A stretch of 64,000 bases of DNA from assembly GCF_002763455.1 (NCBI RefSeq), contig NZ_NIXK01000001.1, positions 310,001 through 374,000 on the forward strand. The letters run 5' to 3'. Shown in pieces: positions 35,832 to 46,200 of this stretch; positions within the stretch are counted from its first letter, which is position 1, and each line of letters starts with the position of its first letter. Under the pieces are notes generated by a model. The model saw nothing but the letters and a program-made list of their open reading frames with translations. It searched no databases and had not been told where the DNA came from. The position numbers were made by a program, and so were the translations under genes. Source of the stretch: Lentibacillus sediminis (GTDB taxonomy: Bacteria; Bacillota; Bacilli; Bacillales; Amphibacillaceae).

Positions 35832-35950
35832 GCTGCGGAAATATACTACGCGCACCTTAGGGTGGCTGGTGAGCCCCCTTGTGCTATCGCACGGCGGGGT
35901 CTCACCGAGGCCATTTCTCCCGCAGGAGTCTCCGTATATTTCCTCCGCTG
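35832..35950 (+). repeat. Bacillaceae-type GC-rich intergenic repeat, copy 1
   Basis: About 119 bases beginning GCTGCGGAAATATAC and ending GTATATTTCCTCCGC, so the ends are inverted repeats. It contains the block CCCGCAGGAGTCTCC near the right end and GGGGTCTCACC in the middle. A second, inverted copy lies at 36195-36314. No coding potential. The palindromic ends suggest a small non-autonomous mobile or REP-like element. Confidence 0.7.
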
Positions 35951-36194
35951 ACTGATGTGGTTTTTGACTCTACAGTTGTTTATACCAACTAACCCTCTTG
36001 ATAGTTGATTTCTGCTGCAGGCAGTGGCTTTTCGTAAGCACGGCTCCAGCCTCGGGTTAACAGGAGGTTCCTTTTATCCGTTTTCTGCTTAGGTTTAGAC
36101 ATGTGCTTTCCCGCAGGAGTCGAGTGCCGTCAGCCCCAATCAACCACCAACAGAGTGGATAGCAATTGGTTGCTTTTAAAAAGGCGCACCGTTA

Positions 36195-36314
36195 GCGGAG
36201 GAAATCCCCCGAGACTCCTGCGGGATGAAAAGCATAGGCGAGACCCCTCAAGCGGAGACAGCGCGAGGAGGCTCGGCAGCTTCCCGCGGAAAGCGAGGGG
36301 TATTTCAGCAGCGG
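36195..36314 (-). repeat. Bacillaceae-type GC-rich intergenic repeat, inverted copy 2
   Basis: The reverse complement lines up with copy 1 over its whole length, sharing the start GCTGC-GAAAT, GAGCC-CCT, GGGGTCTC, the CCCGCAGGAGTCTC block and the end TTTCCTCCGC. A degenerate partial copy (CCCGCAGGAGTC at about 36108) lies between. Together they fill most of the roughly 700-base gap between the repressor and the permease genes. Confidence 0.7.
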
Positions 36315-36384
36315 CAGCCTATGTCACAATTTCCATCAACTGTGAATTACTATATGCCTGCATCTTAACATCTTATATCACGAA

Positions 36385-37224
36385 CTAACCTTTCGTACCC
36401 CCTGCAGTCAATCCTGAAATCAAGTAACGCTGCAGATACAGGTAAATAGCAGCAATCGGCAAGGCAACCAGAACAGATCCTGCAGCAAATCGGGTAAAGT
36501 TATTGGCGAATTGATCGTTAATAAAATTGTACAGACCAACAGCCAACGTGTAGTTTTCCTGACTGGAAAGAATGATGCTTGGAAGCAGGAAGTCAAACAT
36601 CGGCATCATAAAATTGAATAACGCAACCACTGCCAAAATTGGCTTTGCTAATGGCAGCATCACACTCCAAAATACCCGCAAATGACCTGCGCCGTCAATT
36701 CTCGCTGCTTGGTCCAGTTCACGTGGAATCGTATCAAAATAGCCTTTCACAAGCCAGGCATTAAACGGAATCTGTCCGCCAAGGTAAATTAAAATCAGAC
36801 CCGACAATGTATCCAAAAGCCCGATCATATTTAAGAAAATATACAACGCAACCATCGCCATCATCACTGGAAACATTTGCAGGAGAAGGAAGACATATAA
36901 TCCATTTTTCCGTCCGACAAACTGATAGCGGGAAAAGGCATAGGCAACCAGGGATGTGATAACAACACTTCCGACAGCCGTTGCAATCGAAACAATCAGC
37001 GAGTTTTTATACCATAGTAAATAGTCACTTTCCGGTCCGAAAAGCCATTGATAATGTTCCAATGAAAGGTTTTCCGGGATCAGGGTGGATGAATAAAGGC
37101 TTGTTCCCTGATTCAGCGACATGCCGAATGTCCATATCAGCGGATAAAAAATGACAACGGACACGATCGCCAGTATGACATAAATCGCTGTGACCTCCAG
37201 TTTGGATTTTGTTTTTCGGTTCAT
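36385..37224 (-). CDS. mdxG: Maltodextrin ABC permease, MalG/MdxG type
   Basis: Membrane permease of 279 aa with six predicted spans. The EAA loop reads ELDQAARIDGAGHLRVFWSVMLP and the protein ends SGLTAGGTKG, as in MalG-type permeases. Its first base is shared with the stop of the upstream MdxF-like gene, so they are coupled. With the binding protein at 38661 it should import maltodextrins for the GH13 enzyme at 40361. The ATPase is not encoded here. Confidence 0.88.
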   Translation of the reverse strand: MNRKTKSKLEVTAIYVILAIVSVVIFYPLIWTFGMSLNQGTSLYSSTLIPENLSLEHYQWLFGPESDYLLWYKNSLIVSIATAVGSVVITSLVAYAFSRYQFVGRKNGLYVFLLLQMFPVMMAMVALYIFLNMIGLLDTLSGLILIYLGGQIPFNAWLVKGYFDTIPRELDQAARIDGAGHLRVFWSVMLPLAKPILAVVALFNFMMPMFDFLLPSIILSSQENYTLAVGLYNFINDQFANNFTRFAAGSVLVALPIAAIYLYLQRYLISGLTAGGTKG

Positions 37225-38579
37225 TATATTTCACCCTCTTCTTTAAAGGATCTGGTTTTCCTGAACTGATAAAAGGCAAATATCGATACAACAAGCCCCA
37301 TAATTATCGAAATAACCGCAGCCATACTGTAATTATTCGTGTCAAATGTCAGTTTATAGACCCAGGAAATCAGGATGTCCGTGCCACCGGCGTTTTGCCC
37401 TCTTACTGGAGGCCCGCCTTCGTTAAACAGATAGATAATATTAAAGTTGTTGAAGTTCTGCGCATACTGCATGATCAATAGTGGTGCTGTTGCAAACATA
37501 ACATGCGGAAAGGTAATATGACGGAATTTCTGCAAACGAGACCCGCCATCCACATCCGCTGCCTCGTACCAGTCCTTGGAAATACTCTGCAGCACACCGG
37601 TAAATAAGGCAAAAATAAATGGAAATCCAAGCCAGGTCTGTATCATGATGACCGCAATCCGGGCGTACAGCGGATCACTTAACCATGGCAAACCTTCTCC
37701 GCCGATAAGCGGAATGATAATATCCCGGTTAATCGCGCCAAAATCATCATTAAACATCGCAGAGAAAACCAGTATCGTTACAAATGCCGGGACCGCCCAC
37801 GGAAGAATTAAAATGGTGCGGATCAGCTTTTTAAACTTAATCCGCGGATCATTTACTAAGAGTGCCAAAAATAATCCGAGGGCAATTTGCAGAGTGGTTG
37901 CAACTACCGTCCAAACAATCGTCCAGGAAAAGACACTGACGAACGTATCCTGCCAAATCGGTACAGTGATAAGGTTAACGAAATTCTCAAAACCTACCCA
38001 ATCCACCAGGTTTCTTGGCGGTGAATTGAAGAGATTATAGTTGGTAAATGCCAAGAGAACCGAAAATAACAGCGGGAAGATGACGACAAAAATCATCAGG
38101 AGCAATCCCGGGAATGTCATTAAGTAGGGAAATGCATTATCATAGAATTCCCTGAGAGATTGCCTGAATGATGCTGGTCTCCAGCCATTGCGGATCTTCT
38201 CTGCCTGTTTTTTGGCATCGAGCACATTGAACACGTAAAGCGCACCAGCTATCACAAGAATGATTAGCGACAATACACCGAGCACTAAAAGCCGAATGGA
38301 ATGATCCGTGCCGGGGATGGTACCGAGCGTTCGCAACCCCCAGATGCCAAAGTTAAGGAATTGCAGCAGTGTAACGAGAAATGCTGCTTCGATAATGGCG
38401 AAAATAGATCCTTTCAGAAATCGGCGGTTATACAACTGACCCAAACCTGCAAACAGAATCGATAGAATCATCGCTGTCCGCGGATTAGGCCGCCTGTCTT
38501 TTGGTTGTTTATTCTTATTTTTGTTCTTCCTATTCTCAGAGATATTCTCTGAGCTTTTTTGGCTAGCAGAAACAGACAA
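37224..38579 (-). CDS. mdxF: Maltodextrin ABC permease, MalF/MdxF type with N-terminal extension
   Basis: Membrane permease of 451 aa, longer than ordinary ABC sugar permeases. A charged N-terminus (KNKNKNKQPKDRRPNPR) precedes two extra spans (about residues 35-125, including ILFAGLGQLYNRRFLKGS), as in MalF-like and MdxF proteins. The core has the EAA loop YEAADVDGGSRLQKFRHITFP. The start is TTG with GAGGGGGG 6-7 bases before it. Confidence 0.87.
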   Translation of the reverse strand: MSVSASQKSSENISENRKNKNKNKQPKDRRPNPRTAMILSILFAGLGQLYNRRFLKGSIFAIIEAAFLVTLLQFLNFGIWGLRTLGTIPGTDHSIRLLVLGVLSLIILVIAGALYVFNVLDAKKQAEKIRNGWRPASFRQSLREFYDNAFPYLMTFPGLLLMIFVVIFPLLFSVLLAFTNYNLFNSPPRNLVDWVGFENFVNLITVPIWQDTFVSVFSWTIVWTVVATTLQIALGLFLALLVNDPRIKFKKLIRTILILPWAVPAFVTILVFSAMFNDDFGAINRDIIIPLIGGEGLPWLSDPLYARIAVIMIQTWLGFPFIFALFTGVLQSISKDWYEAADVDGGSRLQKFRHITFPHVMFATAPLLIMQYAQNFNNFNIIYLFNEGGPPVRGQNAGGTDILISWVYKLTFDTNNYSMAAVISIIMGLVVSIFAFYQFRKTRSFKEEGEI

Positions 38580-38620
38580 AATGTTCCCCCCTCGAGGCTT
38601 TTTACTTCTTAATCAAAATA

Positions 38621-38653
38621 GAATAATGGGAAGAAAGGATCTTCCCATTATTC
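38621..38653 (-). terminator. Intercistronic stem-loop between mdxE and mdxF
   Basis: A perfect 14-bp stem (38621-38634 with 38640-38653) and 5-base loop, just after the binding-protein stop and before the permease start. It most likely lowers permease expression relative to the binding protein or protects its message. Confidence 0.75.
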
Positions 38654-38660
38654 AGCAAGA

Positions 38661-39950
38661 CTACTCGGCACCGCTCGCTTGGATATTGGTTTCAATCTGC
38701 TGAACTGCTTCATCAAGGACAGCCTGCACATCGTCTCCCTCAGCGATGAACTGCAATGCATTGTTCATTGGCTCCCAGACCTGGTTCATTTGCGGAGTGC
38801 TTGGCATTGGGATACCGTTTTCAATTTGCTCTGCAAATGTGGAGAAAATTGGATCATCCAGTGATTCCAGGACGTCTGTATTTGGAGGCAATTCGCCAGC
38901 CTGTTCAAAATATGTTCGCAGATTCTCCTGATTTGTCATGAATAGAGCGAGATCCTGCGCCCATTCTTTATTCTCCGAGTAATAGGAGACCATCCATGAT
39001 TTGACACCGACAAAAGTCTGTCCAGGTTCACCATTAATCGCAGGGAACGGAGCGAAAGACAGACTGTCGCCAAGTGCATCACGATAAGTCGAAATAGCCC
39101 AAGGTCCATTAATGACAGCACCTACACTTCCCTCGGTAAATAAACCATCAATGACATCCGCGGTTGTTGCAGGCGGGATGAGACCGGATCCAAAGAAGGA
39201 CTGGAATAGCTCTCCACCCTCCACGGCACCTTCGTTATTCAATCCAATATCACTTGTGTCAAACTCGCCTGTTTCACCGCCGAAAATGTAAGCACCGTGA
39301 TTTTTGAAGAATGGGAAAGCAAAATAAAGATCATTTGGTTTCATCAAAAATCCATATTGTTCTTCTGCTTCATTGGTATGTTCTTCGGTAATCGAATGCA
39401 GGTCTTCGATCGTTTCAGGTGCTTCTGAAACGATATCTGTATTATAGAAAAGCCCGTAAGTTTCAATAACTTGAGGGACGCCATAGATTTGGGTATTGCC
39501 ATCATAGTTATAAGTGACGGCATTCACTGCAGCATCGGCATAATTCGCAAGTTGCTCATCGGTTAATTCCAACGGCTCGGCAAGCCCTTGCGCGACCAGA
39601 TTTCCTATCCGGTCATGCGGCTGAAAGAACAAATCCGGACCATTCCCCTCCGGACCGGCAAGGGACAACTCCTGTACCTGATCCAGCATTGATACCGCTT
39701 CCACATTCACTTGAATTCCTTCTTGTTCCTCGTATTTCGCTACGATTTCTTCAATTGCTGCCAATTGAACTTCTTCGTCATTAAACCAGATAGTAAGCTC
39801 TTCCGGTTTTTCTGCTGTTTCATCAGATTCTCCGGAGTCTTCCCCATTTCCTTCTGACGTGCTTGTGTCACGGTCTGGAGCACATGCTGCTAAGAACATT
39901 CCCAGCAGTAAAACCGCCATCAGTGAAAAGAGCTTGAACTTTCTCTCCAT
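38661..39950 (-). CDS. mdxE: Maltodextrin-binding lipoprotein
   Basis: MalE-like solute-binding protein of 429 aa. Signal peptide with lipobox LAAC (Cys about residue 23), then a very acidic linker. Mature features: GNGPDLFFQPHDRIGNLV, YGVPQVIETYGLFYNTD, and GPWAISTYRD. It is the first gene of the mdxE-mdxF-mdxG operon and is preceded by two operator-like palindromes. Ligand specificity for maltodextrins follows from its similarity to MalE and the GH13 neighbour. Confidence 0.9.
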   Translation of the reverse strand: MERKFKLFSLMAVLLLGMFLAACAPDRDTSTSEGNGEDSGESDETAEKPEELTIWFNDEEVQLAAIEEIVAKYEEQEGIQVNVEAVSMLDQVQELSLAGPEGNGPDLFFQPHDRIGNLVAQGLAEPLELTDEQLANYADAAVNAVTYNYDGNTQIYGVPQVIETYGLFYNTDIVSEAPETIEDLHSITEEHTNEAEEQYGFLMKPNDLYFAFPFFKNHGAYIFGGETGEFDTSDIGLNNEGAVEGGELFQSFFGSGLIPPATTADVIDGLFTEGSVGAVINGPWAISTYRDALGDSLSFAPFPAINGEPGQTFVGVKSWMVSYYSENKEWAQDLALFMTNQENLRTYFEQAGELPPNTDVLESLDDPIFSTFAEQIENGIPMPSTPQMNQVWEPMNNALQFIAEGDDVQAVLDEAVQQIETNIQASGAE

Positions 39951-40035
39951 GTTAAATTCTCCCCTTTTGGTTACTAGATTTAAAGATAACGCCAGTCATG
40001 TGAGTTAAGGCAGATAGCATATCCCAACGTTTTTA

Positions 40036-40102
40036 TGCAAACGATTGCGTTAATCTTTGAATACATTCTACAATGGTATTATGGAAAATGCAATCGTTTT
40101 CA
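40036..40102 (-). promoter_or_regulatory. mdxE promoter with two LacI/cre-like operators
   Basis: Leftward -35 TTGCAT (RC of 40088-40093), a 17-base spacer and -10 TAGAAT (RC of 40065-40070). One palindrome, TGCAATCGTTTTCA (40089-40102), overlaps the -35; another, TGCAAACGATTGCG (40036-40049), lies after the start site. Both resemble LacI-family and CcpA sites, the former by one mismatch to cre. Confidence 0.65.
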
Positions 40103-40142
40103 TATAAATTTTTTAGGAACCTGAAAAACCATTATATTTGAT

Positions 40143-42133
<1,991 letters not shown>

Positions 42134-42167
42134 GTCAGCTGCCAATTTGAACAAGGGGGCTTGAGTC

Positions 42168-42350
42168 GTGAAACATGTCAACGGTTTATATGTAACACTT
42201 GTCCTTATGCAGTTTACGGTACTTACAAATGCAACAATCCTGGATAATCAGTATGCAGGAATAACAATGTTCCTGTGCACGGGGGTGTTTATTGTCGGGA
42301 CTGCTTTTTACGTCAGTGAAAAAAACAGAGACAAAAGCAGAAAGCCTTGA
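42168..42350 (+). CDS. Small two-span membrane protein, hypothetical
   Basis: A 60-aa frame starting GTG with AAGGGGG 8 bases upstream. Two hydrophobic stretches (about residues 6-24 and 30-47) and a basic tail (EKNRDKSRKP) suggest a small membrane protein. No family recognised. It follows the cyclomaltodextrinase by 34 bases and may share its transcript. The next 270 bases up to the LacI gene contain no convincing gene. Confidence 0.5.
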   Translation: MKHVNGLYVTLVLMQFTVLTNATILDNQYAGITMFLCTGVFIVGTAFYVSEKNRDKSRKP

Positions 42351-42547
42351 AGCAGGAGTGTTCGCTGAGAGGAACAAGGGATTTTTACAGGAACCCCGCT
42401 GGAAATAAAAGCGCCAAGAACAATACAGTTGAGCTAATCAGGCTCATGGAGTGTGAATTTCTGATAAATAGACAGGGCGGGAGCACAGCAAGGAAAAAAC
42501 TTGCAAGCAAGCAGCAACAAACTCAGTGTTTTCCCGTCACTGGCATA

Positions 42548-42594
42548 TTGACAAAAAAGCACCCAAGGAATAACATGAAGTGTAATCGTTTACA
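42548..42594 (+). promoter_or_regulatory. Promoter and cre/operator site of the Thu-locus LacI gene
   Basis: A -35 TTGACA (42548-42553), 17-base spacer, -10 TAACAT (42571-42576), then the near-palindrome TGTAATCGTTTACA (42581-42594). It differs by one position from the cre consensus on the opposite strand and resembles the site at 44454, so CcpA and/or the LacI protein itself may bind. Confidence 0.65.
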
Positions 42595-42617
42595 ATATAG
42601 TGAAAGGAGGTGGGGCT

Positions 42618-43601
42618 ATGGCGACAATCCATGAGGTGGCCAGAAAAGCGGGAGTGTCTGTGGCGACTGTCTCCCGGGTGCTTAACGACCGCCTTAAGGT
42701 AACGGAGAAAACAAGAACCAAGGTGGATCGGGCCATCGAGGATTTAAATTATGAGCCGAGCGTGCTCGGACGCAACCTGCGCAATTCGGAAAGCAGACTG
42801 CTGCTTGTGATGATTCCCAGCATTTCCAACCCTTTTTATTCCCAGATTATCAATGGAATAGAAGACACGGCCGTTCGAGAGGGCTATAACATCATGCTTT
42901 GTGAAACAGACTCCAATCCGGAGCGGGAAGAGATCTATTTTAGTTTGATCCGCAATCGTCTGGCTGATGGAATTATTTCCATGGATCCAACGGTCAATAA
43001 AAAACGATTACAAGAATTGGCCTGCACTTATCCAATTGTACAGTGCAGCGAGTATGATGAGGATGGCACCATTCCTCATGTAACCATTGATAATGAACTT
43101 GCTGCCTACCAGGCGGTCCGCCACTTAATCAAGCTGGGACAGAAGAAGATTGCTCTCCTCAATTCGGATGAAAAATTCCTCTATGCCAGGGAGCGCCAGC
43201 AAGGCTATGAACAGGCAATGCAAGAATTTGATCTGCCAATAAAAAAGGAATGGATCTACAGCTCGAATGCTTTGGAATTTCACAGCGGACAGCAAGCGGT
43301 GCGGACACTGATGAGTCAGGCGGACAAGCCGACAGCTATCTTTGCCGTCTCTGATATTCTCGCAATCGGGGCATTAAAAGAGTGCAACATCAGGGGACTG
43401 CGCGTACCGCAGGATGTGGCCATTGTCGGCTTTGACAAAATCAGTTTTTCCAACATGACACACCCGGCTTTGACCACCGTGGCTCAGCCAATGTACCAGA
43501 TGGGCTCGATCTCCGCGGGAATGATTATACGCAAAATCCGCGGTGACAATGTGGAAAGTGTCATTCTCGATCATGAACTGATTATTCGCGAATCAACTTA
43601 G
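42618..43601 (+). CDS. LacI-family regulator of the ThuA-type locus
   Basis: LacI-type repressor of 327 aa with helix-turn-helix MATIHEVARKAGVSVATVSR and a sugar-binding domain. The ATG at 42618 is chosen for its AAAGGAGGTG site; the frame extends upstream to a GTG inside that site. The SDR gene begins 16 bases after it. It probably controls the SDR gene and the ABC-ThuA-dehydrogenase operon. Confidence 0.92.
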   Translation: MATIHEVARKAGVSVATVSRVLNDRLKVTEKTRTKVDRAIEDLNYEPSVLGRNLRNSESRLLLVMIPSISNPFYSQIINGIEDTAVREGYNIMLCETDSNPEREEIYFSLIRNRLADGIISMDPTVNKKRLQELACTYPIVQCSEYDEDGTIPHVTIDNELAAYQAVRHLIKLGQKKIALLNSDEKFLYARERQQGYEQAMQEFDLPIKKEWIYSSNALEFHSGQQAVRTLMSQADKPTAIFAVSDILAIGALKECNIRGLRVPQDVAIVGFDKISFSNMTHPALTTVAQPMYQMGSISAGMIIRKIRGDNVESVILDHELIIREST

Positions 43602-43617
43602 AAGGGAAGAGAATACG

Positions 43618-44361
43618 ATGAGCAAAGTAGCAGTCGTTACAGGGGTCAGTCACACCCACGGTATTGGTGCAGCCATTTGCCGCAAGCTGGCGGAAACAGG
43701 GACAGCCATCTTTTTTGCCCATTGGCAGGCTGAAGCAGAGTGGCCAAAACAATTTCAAGCTGAACTGGAAAATATGGGGGTATCTGCGGGAGAAGCGGAA
43801 ATCGACCTTGCTGAACCTGAGGCTTACTCTCAATTGCTGGATGATGTAACGGCGCAGCTGGGATTCCCGAACATTCTTGTGAACAATGCAGCCTATTCCA
43901 CCAGGGATGGTTATCAAAAACTGGATGCATCTGACCTCGATGCCCATTATGCCGTGAATATGCGGACAACCTTTCTCTTGTGCACGGAATTTGCCCGGCG
44001 GTTAGAGGCTGGGGATAAATCGGCGGCCCGCATTATCAACATGACATCAGGCCAGCAGCAGGGACCAATGCAGGAAGAGCTTGCCTATGTTGCAACAAAA
44101 GGAGCGATTTCTGCCTTTACCCTCAGTTTGTCGGCAGAGGTGGCATCGCTTGGGATTACTGTGAATGCCGTCAATCCGGGGCCAACGGATACGGGATGGA
44201 TGACAGAGGAATTGAAGAAGGAACTCATACCTAAATTTCTGCTGGGAAGAATGGGGCAGCCTGGTGATGCCGCACGACTTGTTGCATTTCTGGCAAGCGA
44301 GGAAGCAGGCTGGATCACTGGCCAGGTTATAAATTCCGAGGGCGGTTTTTTGCGGCAGTAG
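43618..44361 (+). CDS. Short-chain dehydrogenase/reductase
   Basis: Classical SDR of 247 aa. Cofactor motif TGVSHTHGIGAA, the NNAA motif, the catalytic serine region NMTSGQQ, and YVATKGA supplying Tyr-xxx-Lys. The insertion HTH in the glycine loop is a subtype feature. It closely follows the LacI gene with GAAGGGAAG before the ATG, so it likely oxidises or reduces a sugar or polyol from the same pathway. Substrate unknown. Confidence 0.88.
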   Translation: MSKVAVVTGVSHTHGIGAAICRKLAETGTAIFFAHWQAEAEWPKQFQAELENMGVSAGEAEIDLAEPEAYSQLLDDVTAQLGFPNILVNNAAYSTRDGYQKLDASDLDAHYAVNMRTTFLLCTEFARRLEAGDKSAARIINMTSGQQQGPMQEELAYVATKGAISAFTLSLSAEVASLGITVNAVNPGPTDTGWMTEELKKELIPKFLLGRMGQPGDAARLVAFLASEEAGWITGQVINSEGGFLRQ

Positions 44362-44415
44362 CAAGCATTTCAGCTGCCTTCCGCAGTCAATTCGACAATT
44401 TTCTCACAAAAAGTA

Positions 44416-44467
44416 TTGACATCCAATTTTATCTGCGTATAATATAAATCAAATGTAAACGATTTCA
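44416..44467 (+). promoter_or_regulatory. Sigma-A promoter with cre box upstream of the Thu-type ABC operon
   Basis: A -35 TTGACA (44416-44421), 16-base spacer and -10 TATAAT (44438-44443), near ideal. The site around TGTAAACGATTTCA (44454-44467) fits the cre consensus fully and lies at about +5 to +18, so CcpA (and possibly the local LacI protein) should block transcription here. Confidence 0.75.
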
Positions 44468-44471
44468 ATAA

Positions 44472-44513
44472 AACGCTTTTGCAGAAAGGAAATCCTTTCC
44501 CAGCAAAGCGTTC
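44472..44513 (+). other. Strong stem-loop in the leader of the binding-protein gene
   Basis: Outer arms AACGCTTTTGC and GCAAAGCGTT pair, and the interior forms GAAAGGA/TCCTTTC. No T-tract follows, so it is more likely an mRNA-stabilising or translation-affecting structure than a terminator. Confidence 0.5.
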
Positions 44514-44545
44514 CTGCTGAAATCGTTAAAAAAAGGGGAGGAAAC

Positions 44546-45886
44546 ATGATGAACTGGAAGAAAGCAATGTGGGGTTTTTTACTTATCGCAATGATTGCAT
44601 TCCTTGCCGCGTGCAATAGTGAAAGCGGAACCACAGAGGGAGGAGAAGGAGACACTTCTTCAGAAGGCAGCTCAGGAGAATCAGGGGGAGAAGAAACTGC
44701 AGCTAGCGAAGAAGAAGTAACCATTGTATATGCAAGGGGAACGGACACGACCCCAGCGACCGAGGAACTAATTAAAGCTTTTGAAGAAGCACATCCAAAT
44801 ATTAATGTGGAAGAGCGGGAAATGCCTGCGGATACTGGTGAGTCGCACGACCAATATGTAACCATCTTCAGTTCGCAAAGCTCGGAAATCGACGTATTTA
44901 ATGCCGATGTGATCTGGCCGGCAGAATTTGCCCAAGCCAATTATGCACTTGAGCTTGACCGCTTCATTGAGCGGGATGGGATTGACTTGGAAACATATTT
45001 CCCGGGAACTGTTGCTGCCGGTCAATTTAATGGCAGAACATGGGCTATGCCGCAATACACCGATGCCGGGGTATTTTATTACCGCACAGACATCGTAGAA
45101 GAACCACCGGAAACTTGGGACGAGCTGATCGAGCAAGCAAGTGAACTCCAGGGTGAGGCTGGTACAGAGCATGGATACCTGATGCAGGCTGCTCAGTATG
45201 AAGGTCTGATTACCAATGCAATTGAATTTATCGCTTCATACGGCGGAGCGGTTGTTGATGAGGACAACAATGTCGTCGTAGACAGCCCGGAAACTGTTCA
45301 AGCGATTGAAAAAATGCAGGAAATCGTCGGGTCCGATTTCGTGCCGGAGAATGTACTGAACTTCATGGAAATCGAAACGGAAAATGCCTGGATTGAAGGC
45401 AATGCTGTATTTGCCCGCAACTGGCCGTACATGATGTCTTCTTCCAATGATGAAGAGCGTTCTGAAGTAGTCGGCAATGTGGCAATGTCAAGACTTCCTG
45501 CTGGTCCAGAAGGAAGCGCTTCAGCACTTGGCGGATGGATGTCAATGATTAACCGTTACTCGGAGCATCCGGAAGCAGCCTGGGAATTTGTAAAATTTAT
45601 TTCCGGCCCGGAAGGACAAAAAATCTCGGCAGTAGAAGGCGGTCGTCCACCAACCTTGAAAGCGTTGTATGACGATCCGGAAGTACAGGAAGTAAGTTCG
45701 TTATTCGCCGATCCGGAATTCCGGGAAGTATTGCAGAATGCAGTGCCGCGTCCGGTATCTCCAATCTATCCGGAAGTCTCGGATATCATGCAAATTGAGC
45801 TGTCCACTGCACTTGCGGGTGACCAGACAGCAGAAGAAGCTGCCGCTAACATGCAGGCGAAAATCGAAGAAGCGATGGCAGAATAA
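44546..45886 (+). CDS. ABC importer sugar-binding lipoprotein (trehalose/ThuE-like)
   Basis: Solute-binding lipoprotein of 446 aa. The signal peptide ends with lipobox LAAC (Cys about residue 25) and is followed by a long Gly/Ser/Glu linker. Mature part: YARGTDTTPATEELIKAF, FNADVIWPAEFAQA, MPQYTDAGVFYYRTD, FISGPEGQKI. The pattern is like trehalose/maltose-type binding proteins (ThuE, LpqY). With ThuA and two dehydrogenases downstream, a disaccharide such as trehalose, palatinose or maltitol, or a related glycoside, is the likely ligand. GGGGAGG precedes the ATG. Confidence 0.88.
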   Translation: MMNWKKAMWGFLLIAMIAFLAACNSESGTTEGGEGDTSSEGSSGESGGEETAASEEEVTIVYARGTDTTPATEELIKAFEEAHPNINVEEREMPADTGESHDQYVTIFSSQSSEIDVFNADVIWPAEFAQANYALELDRFIERDGIDLETYFPGTVAAGQFNGRTWAMPQYTDAGVFYYRTDIVEEPPETWDELIEQASELQGEAGTEHGYLMQAAQYEGLITNAIEFIASYGGAVVDEDNNVVVDSPETVQAIEKMQEIVGSDFVPENVLNFMEIETENAWIEGNAVFARNWPYMMSSSNDEERSEVVGNVAMSRLPAGPEGSASALGGWMSMINRYSEHPEAAWEFVKFISGPEGQKISAVEGGRPPTLKALYDDPEVQEVSSLFADPEFREVLQNAVPRPVSPIYPEVSDIMQIELSTALAGDQTAEEAAANMQAKIEEAMAE

Positions 45887-45908
45887 CAGTTTTAGAAGTT
45901 TACTTGAG

Positions 45909-45947
45909 GGCAAGGTGGGTGAAATCTCTCATCTTGCCTTTCTCTTT
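45909..45947 (+). terminator. Intercistronic stem-loop after the Thu-type binding-protein gene
   Basis: An 11-bp stem with G-U pairs (45909-45919 with 45928-45938) followed by a pyrimidine/T-rich tail, 22 bases after the stop codon. It is the third case in this window of a hairpin between binding-protein and permease genes. Confidence 0.6.
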
Positions 45948-45953
45948 AATAAG

Positions 45954-46146
45954 TGTTCAAAAAGGAGGATAACAAGGACCGAGAAGTTCGAGGCGGCGTA
46001 GTTTCGAGTAGCGGAGTGTATGCATTTAGATACATGAGCAGACGCTCTTGCACGCAGGAAAAGTGGTTTTCTTTTCCAAGGAACGGAGAAACAAGCCAAC
46101 GAAGAAATTCGATGTGTCATTGTTACCGGACTTTTTGAACATCCTC
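45954..46146 (+). repeat. Interspersed repeat inserted between binding protein and permease, copy 1
   Basis: About 190 bases bounded by GTTCAAAAAGGAGGAT and its approximate inverse CTTTTTGAACATCCTC. It contains AACAAGGACCGAGAAGTTCG, which also occurs, slightly changed and inverted, at about 59780-59803. No coding potential. The inverted ends suggest a non-autonomous element or a structured intergenic repeat. Confidence 0.65.
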
Positions 46147-46200
46147 TTTAATAAAGAAAGATAGTTTTTAAGAAAACCTTTACATGCGAGGGGGCTCATA

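Noticed and set aside
36101-36388. 95-codon frame between the inverted repeats
   Set aside because: Lies wholly in the repeat elements and shows no protein-like composition.
42347-42634. 95-codon frame before the Thu-locus LacI gene
   Set aside because: It runs through the promoter, operator and ribosome site of the LacI gene and has no family match.
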